Assembly (NCBI GenBank): GCA_903825285.1
Contig: CAIJZY010000001.1
Span: 1-64,000 of the forward strand
Reading direction: 5' to 3'
Length of the DNA stretch: 64,000 nucleotides
Source of the DNA: an uncultured Opitutia bacterium
GTDB taxonomy: Bacteria > Verrucomicrobiota > Verrucomicrobiia > Opitutales > Opitutaceae
Shown here: piece by piece, positions 1-9,231 of the stretch
Position numbering within the stretch: the first letter of the stretch is position 1
Layout of the letters: every line of letters begins with the position of its first letter
Translations under genes and position numbers: made by a program
The notes under the pieces: model-generated
The model's database searches: none
Seen by the model: the letters and a program-made list of their open reading frames with translations, nothing else
What the model was told of the DNA's origin: nothing

Positions 1-1614
1 GGCCTTGCAACTTTCAACGCTCAACTTTCAACCGCGGCGACGGGCGCGCAAGCGCCCGTCGCCGCCTGGCACGTCCGCAACAAGGCCGAGCACTGCATCA
101 ACGCCACCTTCCACTGCGTGCGCGAGTCCTGCTCCTACCTCGACCAGCTCGAGGCCCGCTGGGCCGCCAGCGGCCTGTCACGGTTCTACCGCTTCGAGGG
201 CCAGGCGCGCGACCTGGCGACCCTGCGCGCCGCCGGCCGCGACGCGCGCCTCTGCCCCTACGAGATCACACGCGCCGCGCTCGCGTTCAACGATCTCTGG
301 ATCGGCGACTACAACTATGTCTTCGCGCCGCGGAACCGCTCGTTGTTCTACCAGCAGCCGGGCTTCGATCCCGCGCGCACGCTGCTGCTGATCGACGAGG
401 CCCACAACCTGCCCGCCCGCGTGGCCGACGCCCATTCGCACGCCGCGCGGGCGGACGACGCCCGCGCCGTCCTGGCGGAGCTCGACCATATCGGCGCGCC
501 CGTCGCCCTGAGCCGCGCCTGGGAAAGCTGGACCCGGCTCCTCGGCGCGCTGCGGCCGGTCGACGCGCTCGACCCGGCGATGGAGGCGGATCTCGCCGAC
601 ACGCTCGACCAGGTCGCCACGCGCGTGGCCGCGGCGCCGCTTGATTTTGCCGCGCTCGGGCCCCACGGCAGCGAGCAGCTCTGGCAGGTGCAGCAGCTCG
701 CCGAGTGGCTCGCCGACGGCCGCCTCCGGAAGCTGCTGTGGTGCCCGCGCGCCGGCGAGCTCGCGTTCACCTGCCTGGATGCCGCGGACGCCATCGGCGC
801 CACGCTTCGCGAGTACGGCGGCGTGGTCCTGGCCAGCGCCACGCTCTCGCCCACCGCGGACTTCGCGCAGGCCTGCGGATTGCCGGCGGAGGCCGGACTG
901 GTGACCAGCGCCGCCGCCCCCGGTCCGGCCCTCGCGCCCATGCACGTCGTCGCCCGCACGCCCTGGCGCGACGGCGCATACAACGTCGCGTTCGACGCGC
1001 GCGTGGACACCACGTTCCAGCACCGCTCGCGTCACTTCGCCACGACCGCCGCGACCGTGGCCGCGCTGCAGTCCGCGGCGCGCGGGGCGGTCGCGGTCTT
1101 CTTCCCGTCCTACGCCTACGCCGAGGCGATCGCCGCCGAGCTCGAGCGGGCCGCGCCGCTGCGCGTGGCGCTGCAGCCCCGGTTGCACGACCTCGCGGCG
1201 CAGGCCGCCTGGGTTGAGGAGTCGCTGGCGTTCGCCGACGCGCTCTTCCTCGTGCTCGGCTCGAGCTTCGCCGAGAGCATCGACGTGCTCGGCGGTCGTG
1301 TGACCCACGCCATGGTGGTCGGGCCCGCGCTGCCCGAGGTCAACGCCGTGCAGCGCGCGCGCCTCGCGAAATTTTCCCATCTCGGACGCGCCGAAGCCTT
1401 CCGCCTCGTCTACCAAATTTTAGGTATGACCAAGGTAAACCAGGCGCTCGGCCGCCTGGTGCGCGCGCCCGGCCAGCGGGCCCGGGTCATCCTGCACTGT
1501 CAGCGCTTCCTCGAGCCCGCTTACGCCCGACTTTTAGCTCCAGAATACCAGCTGGGAACCAATCTGCTGGACGACGCCGATCTCACGCGCTGGCTCGCCG
1601 ACACCGGCCCGTAA
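1..1614 (+). CDS. ATP-dependent DNA helicase, DinG/XPD-like, 5'-truncated by window edge
   Basis: The frame is open from base 1 to the TAA at 1612-1614, so the gene begins upstream; 537 residues are visible. Cysteines at fragment residues 32/39, 44 and 85 resemble the iron-sulfur cluster ligands of the XPD/DinG superfamily-2 helicases. A DEAH box (IDEAHN) follows at about 132-135, and a QxxGRxxR motif VI (QALGRLVRAPG) lies near the C-terminus. The Walker A motif would be upstream. Family role: 5'-3' unwinding of DNA in repair or replication-conflict resolution. The first 20 visible residues are encoded by a CAACTTTCAAC-type repeat and a perfect hairpin (5-63), so this part may be an in-frame insertion. 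Helicase class is firm; the exact subfamily is less so. Confidence 0.85.
   Translation, partial: GLATFNAQLSTAATGAQAPVAAWHVRNKAEHCINATFHCVRESCSYLDQLEARWAASGLSRFYRFEGQARDLATLRAAGRDARLCPYEITRAALAFNDLWIGDYNYVFAPRNRSLFYQQPGFDPARTLLLIDEAHNLPARVADAHSHAARADDARAVLAELDHIGAPVALSRAWESWTRLLGALRPVDALDPAMEADLADTLDQVATRVAAAPLDFAALGPHGSEQLWQVQQLAEWLADGRLRKLLWCPRAGELAFTCLDAADAIGATLREYGGVVLASATLSPTADFAQACGLPAEAGLVTSAAAPGPALAPMHVVARTPWRDGAYNVAFDARVDTTFQHRSRHFATTAATVAALQSAARGAVAVFFPSYAYAEAIAAELERAAPLRVALQPRLHDLAAQAAWVEESLAFADALFLVLGSSFAESIDVLGGRVTHAMVVGPALPEVNAVQRARLAKFSHLGRAEAFRLVYQILGMTKVNQALGRLVRAPGQRARVILHCQRFLEPAYARLLAPEYQLGTNLLDDADLTRWLADTGP
5..63. repeat. Word repeat plus perfect 12-bp hairpin inside helicase frame
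   Basis: Bases 5-33 are a stutter of CAACTTTCAAC-like words. Bases 36-47 and 52-63 are perfect inverted arms (GGCGACGGGCGC) around a GCAA loop. The stretch stays in frame with the helicase. Similar CTCAACTTTCAAC words occur at 29161-29188 just before thrS. Confidence 0.6.
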
Positions 1615-1683
1615 GAAAGCACCGGCTGATGGCGGATTTTCGGGCGTCGCTGGTCAGCATAGGGTACAACCCCTGCACGTACT

Positions 1684-1712
1684 TTGCTTGCCAGCGTTCG
1701 GCGGAATAGAAC
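1684..1712 (+). promoter_or_regulatory. Candidate sigma-70-like promoter of the subtilase gene
   Basis: TTGCTT (1684-1689), a 17-base spacer and TAGAAC (1707-1712) lie in the AT-richer spacer ahead of the subtilase. The match is only moderate; found by eye. Confidence 0.25.
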
Positions 1713-1785
1713 ACTTCGCCCGGTGAGTTCATACTCCTTACAGGTCAGAAATTTCTGGCTTGAGGCGGATAATTTTTTTACACCC

Positions 1786-4700
1786 GTGAAATCTTCACTG
1801 CTCCGATTGCTCGCTCTATTCCTGCTGCTTGGCACGTCCGCGATCGCGGCGCCGGGCACGACGTTCACCGCCAGGGAAATCGCCCAAGGTTTCCGCGACA
1901 CGGTGATTCTCGCCAAGCCCCGTGTCACCCATCGCGCCACCGTGGACGCCGCCGAGGCCGCCGAGGGCCTGCATGTGCGGCGGAAGTTCGACCAGGTCGC
2001 CGACCTGCGCGTGCTGGACGTCAACGGCACGGAGTCCGTGACCAGCGCGATCACCCGCCTGCGCGCCACGGGCCGCTATGAATATGTCGAGCCCGACTAC
2101 ATCGTCTACGCCACCGCCACCACGCCCAATGACACCAATTTCGCCGCCTACCAGTGGGCGCTGAACAATACCGGCTCGAACTATCCCGGCGGCGGCACCG
2201 CGGGTGCGGACATCCACGCGGTGACCGCCTGGGACACGACCCATGATGCCTCCGGCGTGATCGTGGCCGTGATCGACAGCGGCGTCCGCCTCACGCACGA
2301 GGACCTCGTGGCCAACCTCTGGACCAACGGCAGCGGCCAGCACGGCGCCTCCTTCATCAGCGGCAACGGCACGCAGACCGACACCATCCCCAACGACACC
2401 GAGGTCGGCCACGGCTCCCATGTGTCCGGGATCATCGGCGCCGCCGGCAACAACGGCAAGGGCATCACCGGCGTTGCCTGGACCGTCCAGCTGATGGAGC
2501 TGCGGTTCCTCCACGGCGCCAACGGCAGCGGCTCCATCTCTGACGCCATCGGCTGCATCAACTACGCCATCACCAATCACGCCAACATCATCAACGCGAG
2601 CTACGGCAGCCCCGCCTCCTCGAGCGCCGAATACGACGCCATCAACGCCGCCGGCGTCGCCGGCATCATCTTTGTCTGCGCCGCGGGCAACGACACCGTG
2701 AGCGTGGACAAGGGCAACACCTACCCCGCGGGCTATGGCCTCGACAACATCGTCGGCGTCGCCGCGACCACCAACACCGACGCCCTCGCGAGCTACTCCA
2801 ACTTCGGCCCCGGCACGGTCGACCTGGCCGCGCCCGGCAGCTCGGTCTACTCGTGCGGCATCAACGCGGACAACTACTACTTCGCCGCCAGCGGCACCTC
2901 GATGGCGTCGCCGCATGTCGCCGGCGCGCTGGCCCTGCTCAAGGCGAAGTTTCCCGCCGACACCTACCGGCAGCTGATCAACCGCATGCTCCGCTCCGTG
3001 ACGCCGGTCGCCGGACTCGTCGGCAGCGTCCAGTCCGGCGGCCGCCTCAACCTCGCCGCCGCCCTCACCAGCACCGACAGGCGGCCGTTCAACGACGACT
3101 TCGCCAGCCGCGCCGTGCTCGGCAGCATCTCCAATGTCCACATCCGGTCCAACAATGCCGACGCCACCGCCGAGAGCGGCGAGCCCAGCATTGCGGGCGT
3201 CGCCCCGTCGAACACGCTGTGGTGGAGCTGGACCGCCCCGGCCACCGCCAACGTCACGTTCAACACCTCCGGCAGTTCCTATGACACCACGCTGGCGATC
3301 TACACCGGCACCAGCCTCGCCTCCCTGGTCCCGGTCGCGGCCAACGACGACGACACCGTCCATTCCAAGAACACGAGCCTGATCACCGTCGGCGTCACCG
3401 CCGGCACCACCTACCAGATCGCCATCTCGCGCAAGAGCGGCACCGCCGGAGTCACCCTGCTCTCCATTGGCGTGATCCCGAACAACGACGACTTCGCCAA
3501 CGCCCAGCTCGTCACCGGCTCCACCTTCAGCCTCAGCGCCACCACGCTCAACGCCGGCACGGAGACCGGCGAGCCCGACGCGACCTCGACCAGCGGCTAC
3601 ACGCCCTACGGCGCCCACCATACCGTGTGGTACAAGTGGGTCGCCCCGTCCACCGCCACCTACTCGCTCTTTGCCTACAGCCCGCTCGTGGACATGCTCG
3701 CCGGAGTCTACACGGGCAGCTCCGTCTCCGCACTCACGAAGGTCGCTTGGAACGATGACGCCGCCGCCCGAATTTCCACCGGCGCCATCAACAGCAGCAG
3801 CCTGGTGCCGTTCTCCGCCACGGCGGGCACGACCTATTACTTCCAGATCGACTCCACCAACGTGGATCCCTTGGGCGGCGACTTCACGCTGTCCCTCTGC
3901 CTGCCCGCCTGGCAGTTCCCGACCTACGGCGGCATCCTGTCGTCGCCGGCCGCCGGCAGCGACGGCACCATCTACATCGGCGCGGGCACGTCCCTCACCG
4001 ACCAGATCCTCACCAGCGGCTATCCGGAGAACAGCCTCTACGCGCTGAACTCCAACGGCACGAAGAAGTGGAGCTACGCCACGGGCAGCCCGGTGGAGCT
4101 CGCCTCGCCGGCCGTCGGCAATGACGGCAACGTCTACATCGGCTCGGGCGACAAGAAGCTCTACGCGCTGACCGCGAGCACGGGCGCGCTCAAGTGGACC
4201 TACACGGCCACAACCGCGATCATCTCGGCGCCGGCCATCGCGTCCGACGGCACGATCTACTTCCGCGACGACACCACGCTCTACGCGCTCACCAACAACG
4301 GCACCAGCGCGACCCTCAAGTGGAGCTTCGCCCTCGCCGGCGCCACGTACGGCTCGCCCGCGATTGCCAACGACGGCACGGTCTATGTCGGCGCCACCGG
4401 CGGCAACTTCTACGCGGTCAACCCCTCCGGCACGCAGAAGTGGAAATTCACCGCCAACGGGGACATCTACACCGCGCCCGCCATCGCGAGCGACGGCACC
4501 GTCTACCTCGCCACGCTCAACGGCTACGTCTACGCCTTGAATCCCAACGGCACGCAGAAGTGGGTGTGGATCCTCCCGAGCTACAGCATCACGTCCTCCC
4601 CGGTCCTCGCCCCCGACGGCACGGTTTATTTCGGTGCGTACGACCACAAGCTCCACGCGCTCTCCAGCAGCGGCACGGAAAAGTGGTCCTGCCTGCTGGG

Positions 4701-6069
4701 CGACGAGGTGCGCGCCGCCACTCCCGCGGTCGGCAACGACGGCAGCATCTACATCCCGGCGTACGACGGCCGGGTCTATGTCGTCAGCGCCGCCGGCGCG
4801 GTCGTGCGCAGCTATGCCACCGCCGGCCTCATCCGCTCGTCGCCGATGATCGCGAACGGCCAGCTCATCGTCGGCAGCTCCGACAGCCTGGTGTACGCGT
4901 TCGCCCTCGACCCGGTGTCCGACCAGAGCCCCGCGAACTCCGCCTGGCCGGTGTACCAGCACAACCAGCGCCACGACGGCCAGTACACGGACAACGTCAT
5001 CACCATCACCGTAGCCCCGCTCGGCACGTCCGTCGCCATCGGCGGCACCATAAACTTGAGCGTGACCGCGACCGGCCCCGGCACGTTCTCCTACCAGTGG
5101 TACAAGGACGGCGTGGCCATCAGCGGCGCCACCAGCTCCACCTACACCAAGACCAACGCCCAGGCCTCCGACTCCGGCTCCTATACCGTAAGGATCACCA
5201 GCACGTCCGGCGCCACCACCACGTCCGGCGCCGCCACCGTGACCGTGGCCGCGGGCTCGCTCGGCAAGCTGTCCGCCCTGTCCGCGCGCGCCAGCATCGG
5301 CACGGGCAACAACGTGCTCATCGCCGGCTTCGTCATCGCCGGCGGCACCAAGTCCGTGATCGTCCGGGGCATCGGGCCCAACCTGTCCTCGCAGCTCTCC
5401 TCGGGTTACTTGCCCGACCCCACGCTCGAGATCTACGACGCCGGTGCCGTGAACTACACCTACTCCAACTCGTTCTGGGGCGGATCGGCCACGCTGATCA
5501 ACGCCTTCACGGCCGTCGGCGCCCAGGCTATCAACAACGGCTCATCGCATGACGACGCCCTGCTGCTCTCGCTCTCCGGCGTGCACACCGCCGTCGTGCG
5601 GGGCCAGAGCGGCGACACGGGTGTCGCCCTCGCCGAGGTGTTCGACGCCGACGCCGCCAACGCCCCGAGCCACCTCACGGCCATCTCCGCGCGGGCCAAC
5701 GTGGGCACGGGCAACGACGTGCTCATCGCCGGCTTCGTCATCACCGGCTCAGTCAACAAGAGCGTGCTGATCCGCGGCCTCGGCCCGGCGCTCACCGCGC
5801 AGGGCGTCACCTCCGGCTACCTGCCCGATCCGCGGGTGGAGATTTATCCGGCCGGCTCGTCCACCTACACGTACGCCAACCAGAAATGGGGCGGCACTGC
5901 GCAGCTCCTCGCCGCGTTCAACGCGACGGGCGCGAGCCCGATTGCCGACACGAACTCGAACGATGCCGCGCTGCTCCTCTCGCTCCCGCCCGGTGCCTAC
6001 ACCGCCATCCTGAAGAGCGCCAGCGGCGCCACCGGCGTCGGCCTGGTCGAGGTCTACGAGATGCCGTGA
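1786..6069 (+). CDS. Secreted S8 subtilisin-like protease with PPC-like, PQQ-like propeller and Ig-like domains
   Basis: Secreted serine endopeptidase of 1427 residues. I start at GTG 1786 because it directly precedes a signal peptide (MKSSLLRLLALFLLLGTSA, cleavage after AIAA); an upstream ATG at 1684 would bury it. A fervidolysin-like prodomain spans about 25-115. The catalytic triad is D164 (VIDSG), H209 (GHGSH) and S372 (GTSMASPH). Two pre-peptidase C-terminal-like beta domains follow (about 435-570 and 570-705), then 7-8 PQQ-like propeller repeats (about 705-1065, each with DGTVY and L-Y-AL), an Ig-like domain (1070-1158) and two homologous C-terminal modules (about 1160-1290 and 1295-1427) starting LSARA and with GFVI and RGxGP. 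Substrate is unknown; the propeller and tail modules suggest surface or matrix binding. It converges on the ABC permease gene at 6094. Confidence 0.9.
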   Translation: MKSSLLRLLALFLLLGTSAIAAPGTTFTAREIAQGFRDTVILAKPRVTHRATVDAAEAAEGLHVRRKFDQVADLRVLDVNGTESVTSAITRLRATGRYEYVEPDYIVYATATTPNDTNFAAYQWALNNTGSNYPGGGTAGADIHAVTAWDTTHDASGVIVAVIDSGVRLTHEDLVANLWTNGSGQHGASFISGNGTQTDTIPNDTEVGHGSHVSGIIGAAGNNGKGITGVAWTVQLMELRFLHGANGSGSISDAIGCINYAITNHANIINASYGSPASSSAEYDAINAAGVAGIIFVCAAGNDTVSVDKGNTYPAGYGLDNIVGVAATTNTDALASYSNFGPGTVDLAAPGSSVYSCGINADNYYFAASGTSMASPHVAGALALLKAKFPADTYRQLINRMLRSVTPVAGLVGSVQSGGRLNLAAALTSTDRRPFNDDFASRAVLGSISNVHIRSNNADATAESGEPSIAGVAPSNTLWWSWTAPATANVTFNTSGSSYDTTLAIYTGTSLASLVPVAANDDDTVHSKNTSLITVGVTAGTTYQIAISRKSGTAGVTLLSIGVIPNNDDFANAQLVTGSTFSLSATTLNAGTETGEPDATSTSGYTPYGAHHTVWYKWVAPSTATYSLFAYSPLVDMLAGVYTGSSVSALTKVAWNDDAAARISTGAINSSSLVPFSATAGTTYYFQIDSTNVDPLGGDFTLSLCLPAWQFPTYGGILSSPAAGSDGTIYIGAGTSLTDQILTSGYPENSLYALNSNGTKKWSYATGSPVELASPAVGNDGNVYIGSGDKKLYALTASTGALKWTYTATTAIISAPAIASDGTIYFRDDTTLYALTNNGTSATLKWSFALAGATYGSPAIANDGTVYVGATGGNFYAVNPSGTQKWKFTANGDIYTAPAIASDGTVYLATLNGYVYALNPNGTQKWVWILPSYSITSSPVLAPDGTVYFGAYDHKLHALSSSGTEKWSCLLGDEVRAATPAVGNDGSIYIPAYDGRVYVVSAAGAVVRSYATAGLIRSSPMIANGQLIVGSSDSLVYAFALDPVSDQSPANSAWPVYQHNQRHDGQYTDNVITITVAPLGTSVAIGGTINLSVTATGPGTFSYQWYKDGVAISGATSSTYTKTNAQASDSGSYTVRITSTSGATTTSGAATVTVAAGSLGKLSALSARASIGTGNNVLIAGFVIAGGTKSVIVRGIGPNLSSQLSSGYLPDPTLEIYDAGAVNYTYSNSFWGGSATLINAFTAVGAQAINNGSSHDDALLLSLSGVHTAVVRGQSGDTGVALAEVFDADAANAPSHLTAISARANVGTGNDVLIAGFVITGSVNKSVLIRGLGPALTAQGVTSGYLPDPRVEIYPAGSSTYTYANQKWGGTAQLLAAFNATGASPIADTNSNDAALLLSLPPGAYTAILKSASGATGVGLVEVYEMP

Positions 6070-6073
6070 CCCC

Positions 6074-6094
6074 GGGAGCGCCGCTGGGCGCTCC
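6074..6094. terminator. Convergent hairpin between subtilase and ABC permease genes
   Basis: GGAGCGCC (6075-6082) and GGCGCTCC (6087-6094) form a perfect 8-bp stem with a 4-base loop, in the 24-base gap between two converging stop codons. A second small palindrome (GGCGCCTCGGCGCC) follows at 6102. There is no T tract, so an intrinsic terminator is plausible but not proven. Confidence 0.45.
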
Positions 6095-7764
6095 TAGGGC
6101 CGGCGCCTCGGCGCCGTGCGCTGCTGCCGCGAGAAGTCCGACTCGATCAGGGCGTCGGTGCGCACGTCGCGGTTCACCGTGCCCACGCGGCGGAAGGCGA
6201 CCTTCACGATCACCGCGTCGTCGAGCCAGTTGGGGTGGGCCGGATCGGCCAGCTGCTCCGCCGTGAAGCTGAACTTGCGCCGCTCCAGGCCCACCGTGCC
6301 GGCGAGCGTGTAGAGCTGACGGGCCTCGGCCAGGGGGAGGCACTTGGTCCGGTCGCGGCTGCAGAGGGCGTAAAACATGCCCTGCACCCCCACTCGGCCG
6401 GAGGCGCCAAAGCCCATGAGACTGTAAAATCCGGGAATGAGATCGAGGGCCAGCACCGGCTCGGATTCGGCCGTGTCCACCAGCAGCCCGCCGTTGGCCG
6501 CATGCTCCAGGCTCAGCACCTGCACGCGGTGACCTTTGCGCCCGTCCTGCGCCCCGGCCTTGAGCGGCACCTCGGCCACGACCTCGCCCAGGAATACGTA
6601 CAGCTGCAAGTGTCCTTGCCAGACCGGAGTCTGGTTCCGCAGCTTTTCCACGAATGAGCGCGGGAGGCGCGCCGTGACGAGCATGCTCGGTGCGCGGCTC
6701 AGGGCCTGCATCCGGCCTGCACCCTCTTCGGGCGCATGCACCGCACCCATGAGCTGCCAAGCGACCGGGCCGGGATACGTGTTCACCCAGCCGGACCGCT
6801 CCAGCTTCATCCCGTCTGGCCAGCGCAAGGTGCCCTGGAATTCTCCACCGGTGAAGGCGAAGCCGACGGGAACGTGGTCGGCCCGCACGCCGATGCGCAT
6901 GTTGACGATCGACTCGTCCGCCTCCGCCGTTCGACCATTATCGAGAAAGTCCACTTGGCCGACCTGGAGCGAGACGGCCGCGAGTTCGGACGGCTCGCTG
7001 CCAGCCCAGGAATATCGGCCCATCCAATCCGCCGTGGAGAACCGCACCACCAGCAGCGTGAGGGCAAAGCCCGCCCCTAGCATCGCCCACGACCGCAGGG
7101 TCCGGCGCGTCAGGAACTGGTGGACGCTGATCGCCACCAAAGTTCCCAGTGCGATCAGGATCGCCAGGCAGAATCGCGTGAGCGACACGATCGGAGCGAC
7201 CGGCGGAGAGTCCACCAGGATCGTCGTCACGCAGCAGATCCACGCAAAGATCAGCACCCCGTTGGCCACCACGAAGCTCGCGGCCGTGGTGGTGACCGTC
7301 GCCAGCCCGAAGGCAAACAGCGAAAGCCCCCCCTGCGCCACGGTCAGCTGGAGCGAGGCCAGCGCCATCTCGCGGCCATCGTAGCCGCGGTTCAGCCACC
7401 ACGGCAGCATCACCACGAGCGGCAGCACCCAGAAGCAGAGCACCAACGCGGCCAGCTTTGCGCCCAGGAGCCGCGCGCCGGAGATCGGCCGCGTCACCCA
7501 CCAGGCCCGTTGGTCCGACAAGGGATCCTCCTGAACCAGGGCGGCGACCAGGATGTACCCGAAGAACACCTGCCCCACCCACAGGATGAGGCGCAGGCCG
7601 TCGAGCATCTCCAGGGTTCGCCGGAGCACGATGGGTTCGCTTTCGACCTGCCGCAGGATCTGCGCGCCGAGCAAGAACTGGCCGGCGATCAGCGCCGCCC
7701 AGAACACCAGCGGCCAGCGGAGGCGCCGGCAGTCCTTCCAGACAATTTGCCAGGTGGGGCTCAT
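6094..7764 (-). CDS. ABC-2-type transporter permease with large C-terminal soluble part
   Basis: 556-residue membrane protein. The N-terminal half holds about six hydrophobic segments, beginning LVFWAALIAGQFLLGA and continuing to about residue 250. The rest (about 270-556) is mostly soluble and beta-rich, without the second membrane bundle of a full exporter. The gene overlaps the ATPase gene upstream by ATGA (7761-7764), so the two are translationally coupled and probably form one exporter, controlled by the GntR-type regulator at 8686. The soluble part is not a family I recognise. Substrate unknown. Confidence 0.75.
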   Translation of the reverse strand: MSPTWQIVWKDCRRLRWPLVFWAALIAGQFLLGAQILRQVESEPIVLRRTLEMLDGLRLILWVGQVFFGYILVAALVQEDPLSDQRAWWVTRPISGARLLGAKLAALVLCFWVLPLVVMLPWWLNRGYDGREMALASLQLTVAQGGLSLFAFGLATVTTTAASFVVANGVLIFAWICCVTTILVDSPPVAPIVSLTRFCLAILIALGTLVAISVHQFLTRRTLRSWAMLGAGFALTLLVVRFSTADWMGRYSWAGSEPSELAAVSLQVGQVDFLDNGRTAEADESIVNMRIGVRADHVPVGFAFTGGEFQGTLRWPDGMKLERSGWVNTYPGPVAWQLMGAVHAPEEGAGRMQALSRAPSMLVTARLPRSFVEKLRNQTPVWQGHLQLYVFLGEVVAEVPLKAGAQDGRKGHRVQVLSLEHAANGGLLVDTAESEPVLALDLIPGFYSLMGFGASGRVGVQGMFYALCSRDRTKCLPLAEARQLYTLAGTVGLERRKFSFTAEQLADPAHPNWLDDAVIVKVAFRRVGTVNRDVRTDALIESDFSRQQRTAPRRRP

Positions 7765-8675
7765 GCGGCCGCTCCTTTCCGCGCCGCGCGGCCCGCCCGG
7801 GCCAGCGCGATGGAAATTTCCCGCAGGGTCAGCGGCTGCGCCGTGACGGTCCCGGTCGGGAACCGCTCGCGGCAGGCCCGCTCCGTTGCCTCGCGCTGAT
7901 AGCGTGAGTCAATCACGCGGACCAGGTCGCCGGTCCGCTCCAGGCCCAGCCAGCCCGGCGGCGGCGAGCCCAGCTCGGCCGGCCCGCCCTGCAGCGAGAC
8001 CTCGATCCGGCGAAACCGCGCCAGCAAACCCTCGGTGGCCTCCGCAAACTGCAGCCGGCCCTCGTCCATCACCGCGATCCAGTCGCACAGCCGCTCGACC
8101 TCCTCGATGTCATGGGAGGAAATCAGCACGGTCCAGCCGCCCTGCTCCGAGACCTCGAGCATCCCGCGCACCAGCTCGTCCCGCACCAGCGGGTCGAGGC
8201 CACTGAAGGGCTCGTCCAGCACGAGCAGCTTCGGCCGGTAGGCCAGGGAGGAAAGCAGCGCCACCTTCATCAGCATGCCCCGCGACAGCTTGGCCAGCGT
8301 CCGCGTTTCCGGCAGCTCGAACCGCGTGAGCATGGTCTGCTCCAGCGTTCGGTCCCACGACGGATAGAACGCCCGGCAATAGTCGAGATACTCCCGCACC
8401 GTCATCCAAAGCGGCAGCGCCTGGTTCTCCGCGACGTAGCCGATCTGGGCGCGCTGCCGCGGTCCCAGGGCCGTCGACGCCACGCCCAGCACCCGCGCCT
8501 CGCCGGCCGTCGGCGGGATCAGGTTCATGAGCAGCTTGATCGTCGTGGACTTGCCCGCTCCGTTCGGTCCAAGCAGGGCGAACACGCTGCCCTCCGGCAC
8601 CGCCAGCGCGAGCCCGTGCACCGCCTCGGTGCGCCCGAACCGCCGTGTCAGATTGATGGTTTCAATGATGTTCAT
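7761..8675 (-). CDS. ABC transporter ATP-binding protein
   Basis: 304-residue ABC ATPase. I start at ATG 8675 (MNIIETINL), which opens the ABC domain; longer versions run into the upstream regulator gene. Walker A is GPNGAGKST (36-44), the signature is a degenerate LSRGMLMK (about 130-137) and Walker B is LLVLDEP (about 150-156). Arrangement and length resemble exporter ATPases of the YtrB/CcmA-like group paired with ABC-2 permeases. It sits 10 bases after the regulator and overlaps the permease by 4, so GntR-ATPase-permease form one operon. Confidence 0.9.
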   Translation of the reverse strand: MNIIETINLTRRFGRTEAVHGLALAVPEGSVFALLGPNGAGKSTTIKLLMNLIPPTAGEARVLGVASTALGPRQRAQIGYVAENQALPLWMTVREYLDYCRAFYPSWDRTLEQTMLTRFELPETRTLAKLSRGMLMKVALLSSLAYRPKLLVLDEPFSGLDPLVRDELVRGMLEVSEQGGWTVLISSHDIEEVERLCDWIAVMDEGRLQFAEATEGLLARFRRIEVSLQGGPAELGSPPPGWLGLERTGDLVRVIDSRYQREATERACRERFPTGTVTAQPLTLREISIALARAGRAARKGAAA

Positions 8676-8685
8676 GGAAAGTTCC

Positions 8686-9069
8686 TCATTTGCCGCCGAG
8701 CTTCCGCCAGTGCGAGGCGACCGCGCCCTGCACGTCGTCCAGCTCCAGCCCGAGCTTGCGGGCCTCCACCACCAGCCGCTCGACATCGCCGCCCAGCAGC
8801 TCCGCGCGCTCCCGGCGGCCGCCCGCCTCCCGCGCCGCCACCACGCTGCCCACGGCCGGGGTCGTCACCAGGACGCCCTCCGCCACCAGCGCGGCCACCA
8901 CCTTGTGCGCCGTGTTCGGGTTCACCTTCAGCTCCTGGCTGAGCACCCGCACCGAGGGAAACTTGTCCCCCGGCCGCAGCTGGCCCGCCACCACCGCGCG
9001 CTTCACGGCGAACAGGATCTGCTCCGCCAGCGGGAGACCCGCTTTCAGTTCGATCGAGAAAGGCAGCAT
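8686..9069 (-). CDS. GntR family transcriptional regulator, YtrA subfamily
   Basis: 127-residue DNA-binding repressor type. The N-terminal winged helix (about 10-75) has the GntR pattern, with PSVRVLSQELKVNPNTAHKV as the recognition part. The short remaining tail (about 50 residues) lacks the large effector domain of FadR/HutC types, which defines the YtrA group, usually genetically linked to ABC exporter genes as here. Its ATG is 4 bases downstream of a perfect inverted repeat (9073-9091), the likely autoregulatory operator. Confidence 0.88.
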   Translation of the reverse strand: MLPFSIELKAGLPLAEQILFAVKRAVVAGQLRPGDKFPSVRVLSQELKVNPNTAHKVVAALVAEGVLVTTPAVGSVVAAREAGGRRERAELLGGDVERLVVEARKLGLELDDVQGAVASHWRKLGGK

Positions 9070-9072
9070 GCT

Positions 9073-9091
9073 GTACTATGTGATATAGTAC
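9073..9091 (-). promoter_or_regulatory. Candidate GntR operator overlapping promoter
   Basis: GTACTAT (9073-9079) and ATAGTAC (9085-9091) are perfect 7-bp inverted arms with a 5-base spacer. On the minus strand the right arm reads GTACTAT and could double as a -10 element, putting the transcript start only a few bases before the ATG at 9069. Position and symmetry fit autorepression by the adjacent gene. Confidence 0.6.
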
Positions 9092-9231
9092 GGATAGGAC
9101 GGCAAGAAAATTTTTGCGGCGGCTGCGCGGCCCGGGACAGGACAAGGATTTGAGTCACATCTTCGGGGCCGCGGAAGGTCGGCAAAAAAAGTCCTTCCCT
9201 CGCCCTCGCGGAACCGTCACAAAGGTGTCTC

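Noticed and set aside
4000-4960. Regularly spaced similar segments that could suggest a repeat array
   Set aside because: They encode PQQ-like propeller blades; they are protein repeats, not CRISPR, with no identical direct repeats.
1816-4974. 1052-codon open frame on the minus strand opposite the subtilase
   Set aside because: High-GC shadow of the protease gene; composition is Gly/Val/Arg-rich without domains, while the plus strand has a signal peptide, catalytic triad and repeats.
9092-9231. PyrR-dependent attenuator in the pyrR leader
   Set aside because: There are small hairpins (GGAAGG/CCTTCC, GCAA/TTGC) but no terminator with T tract and no clear PyrR-binding sequence.
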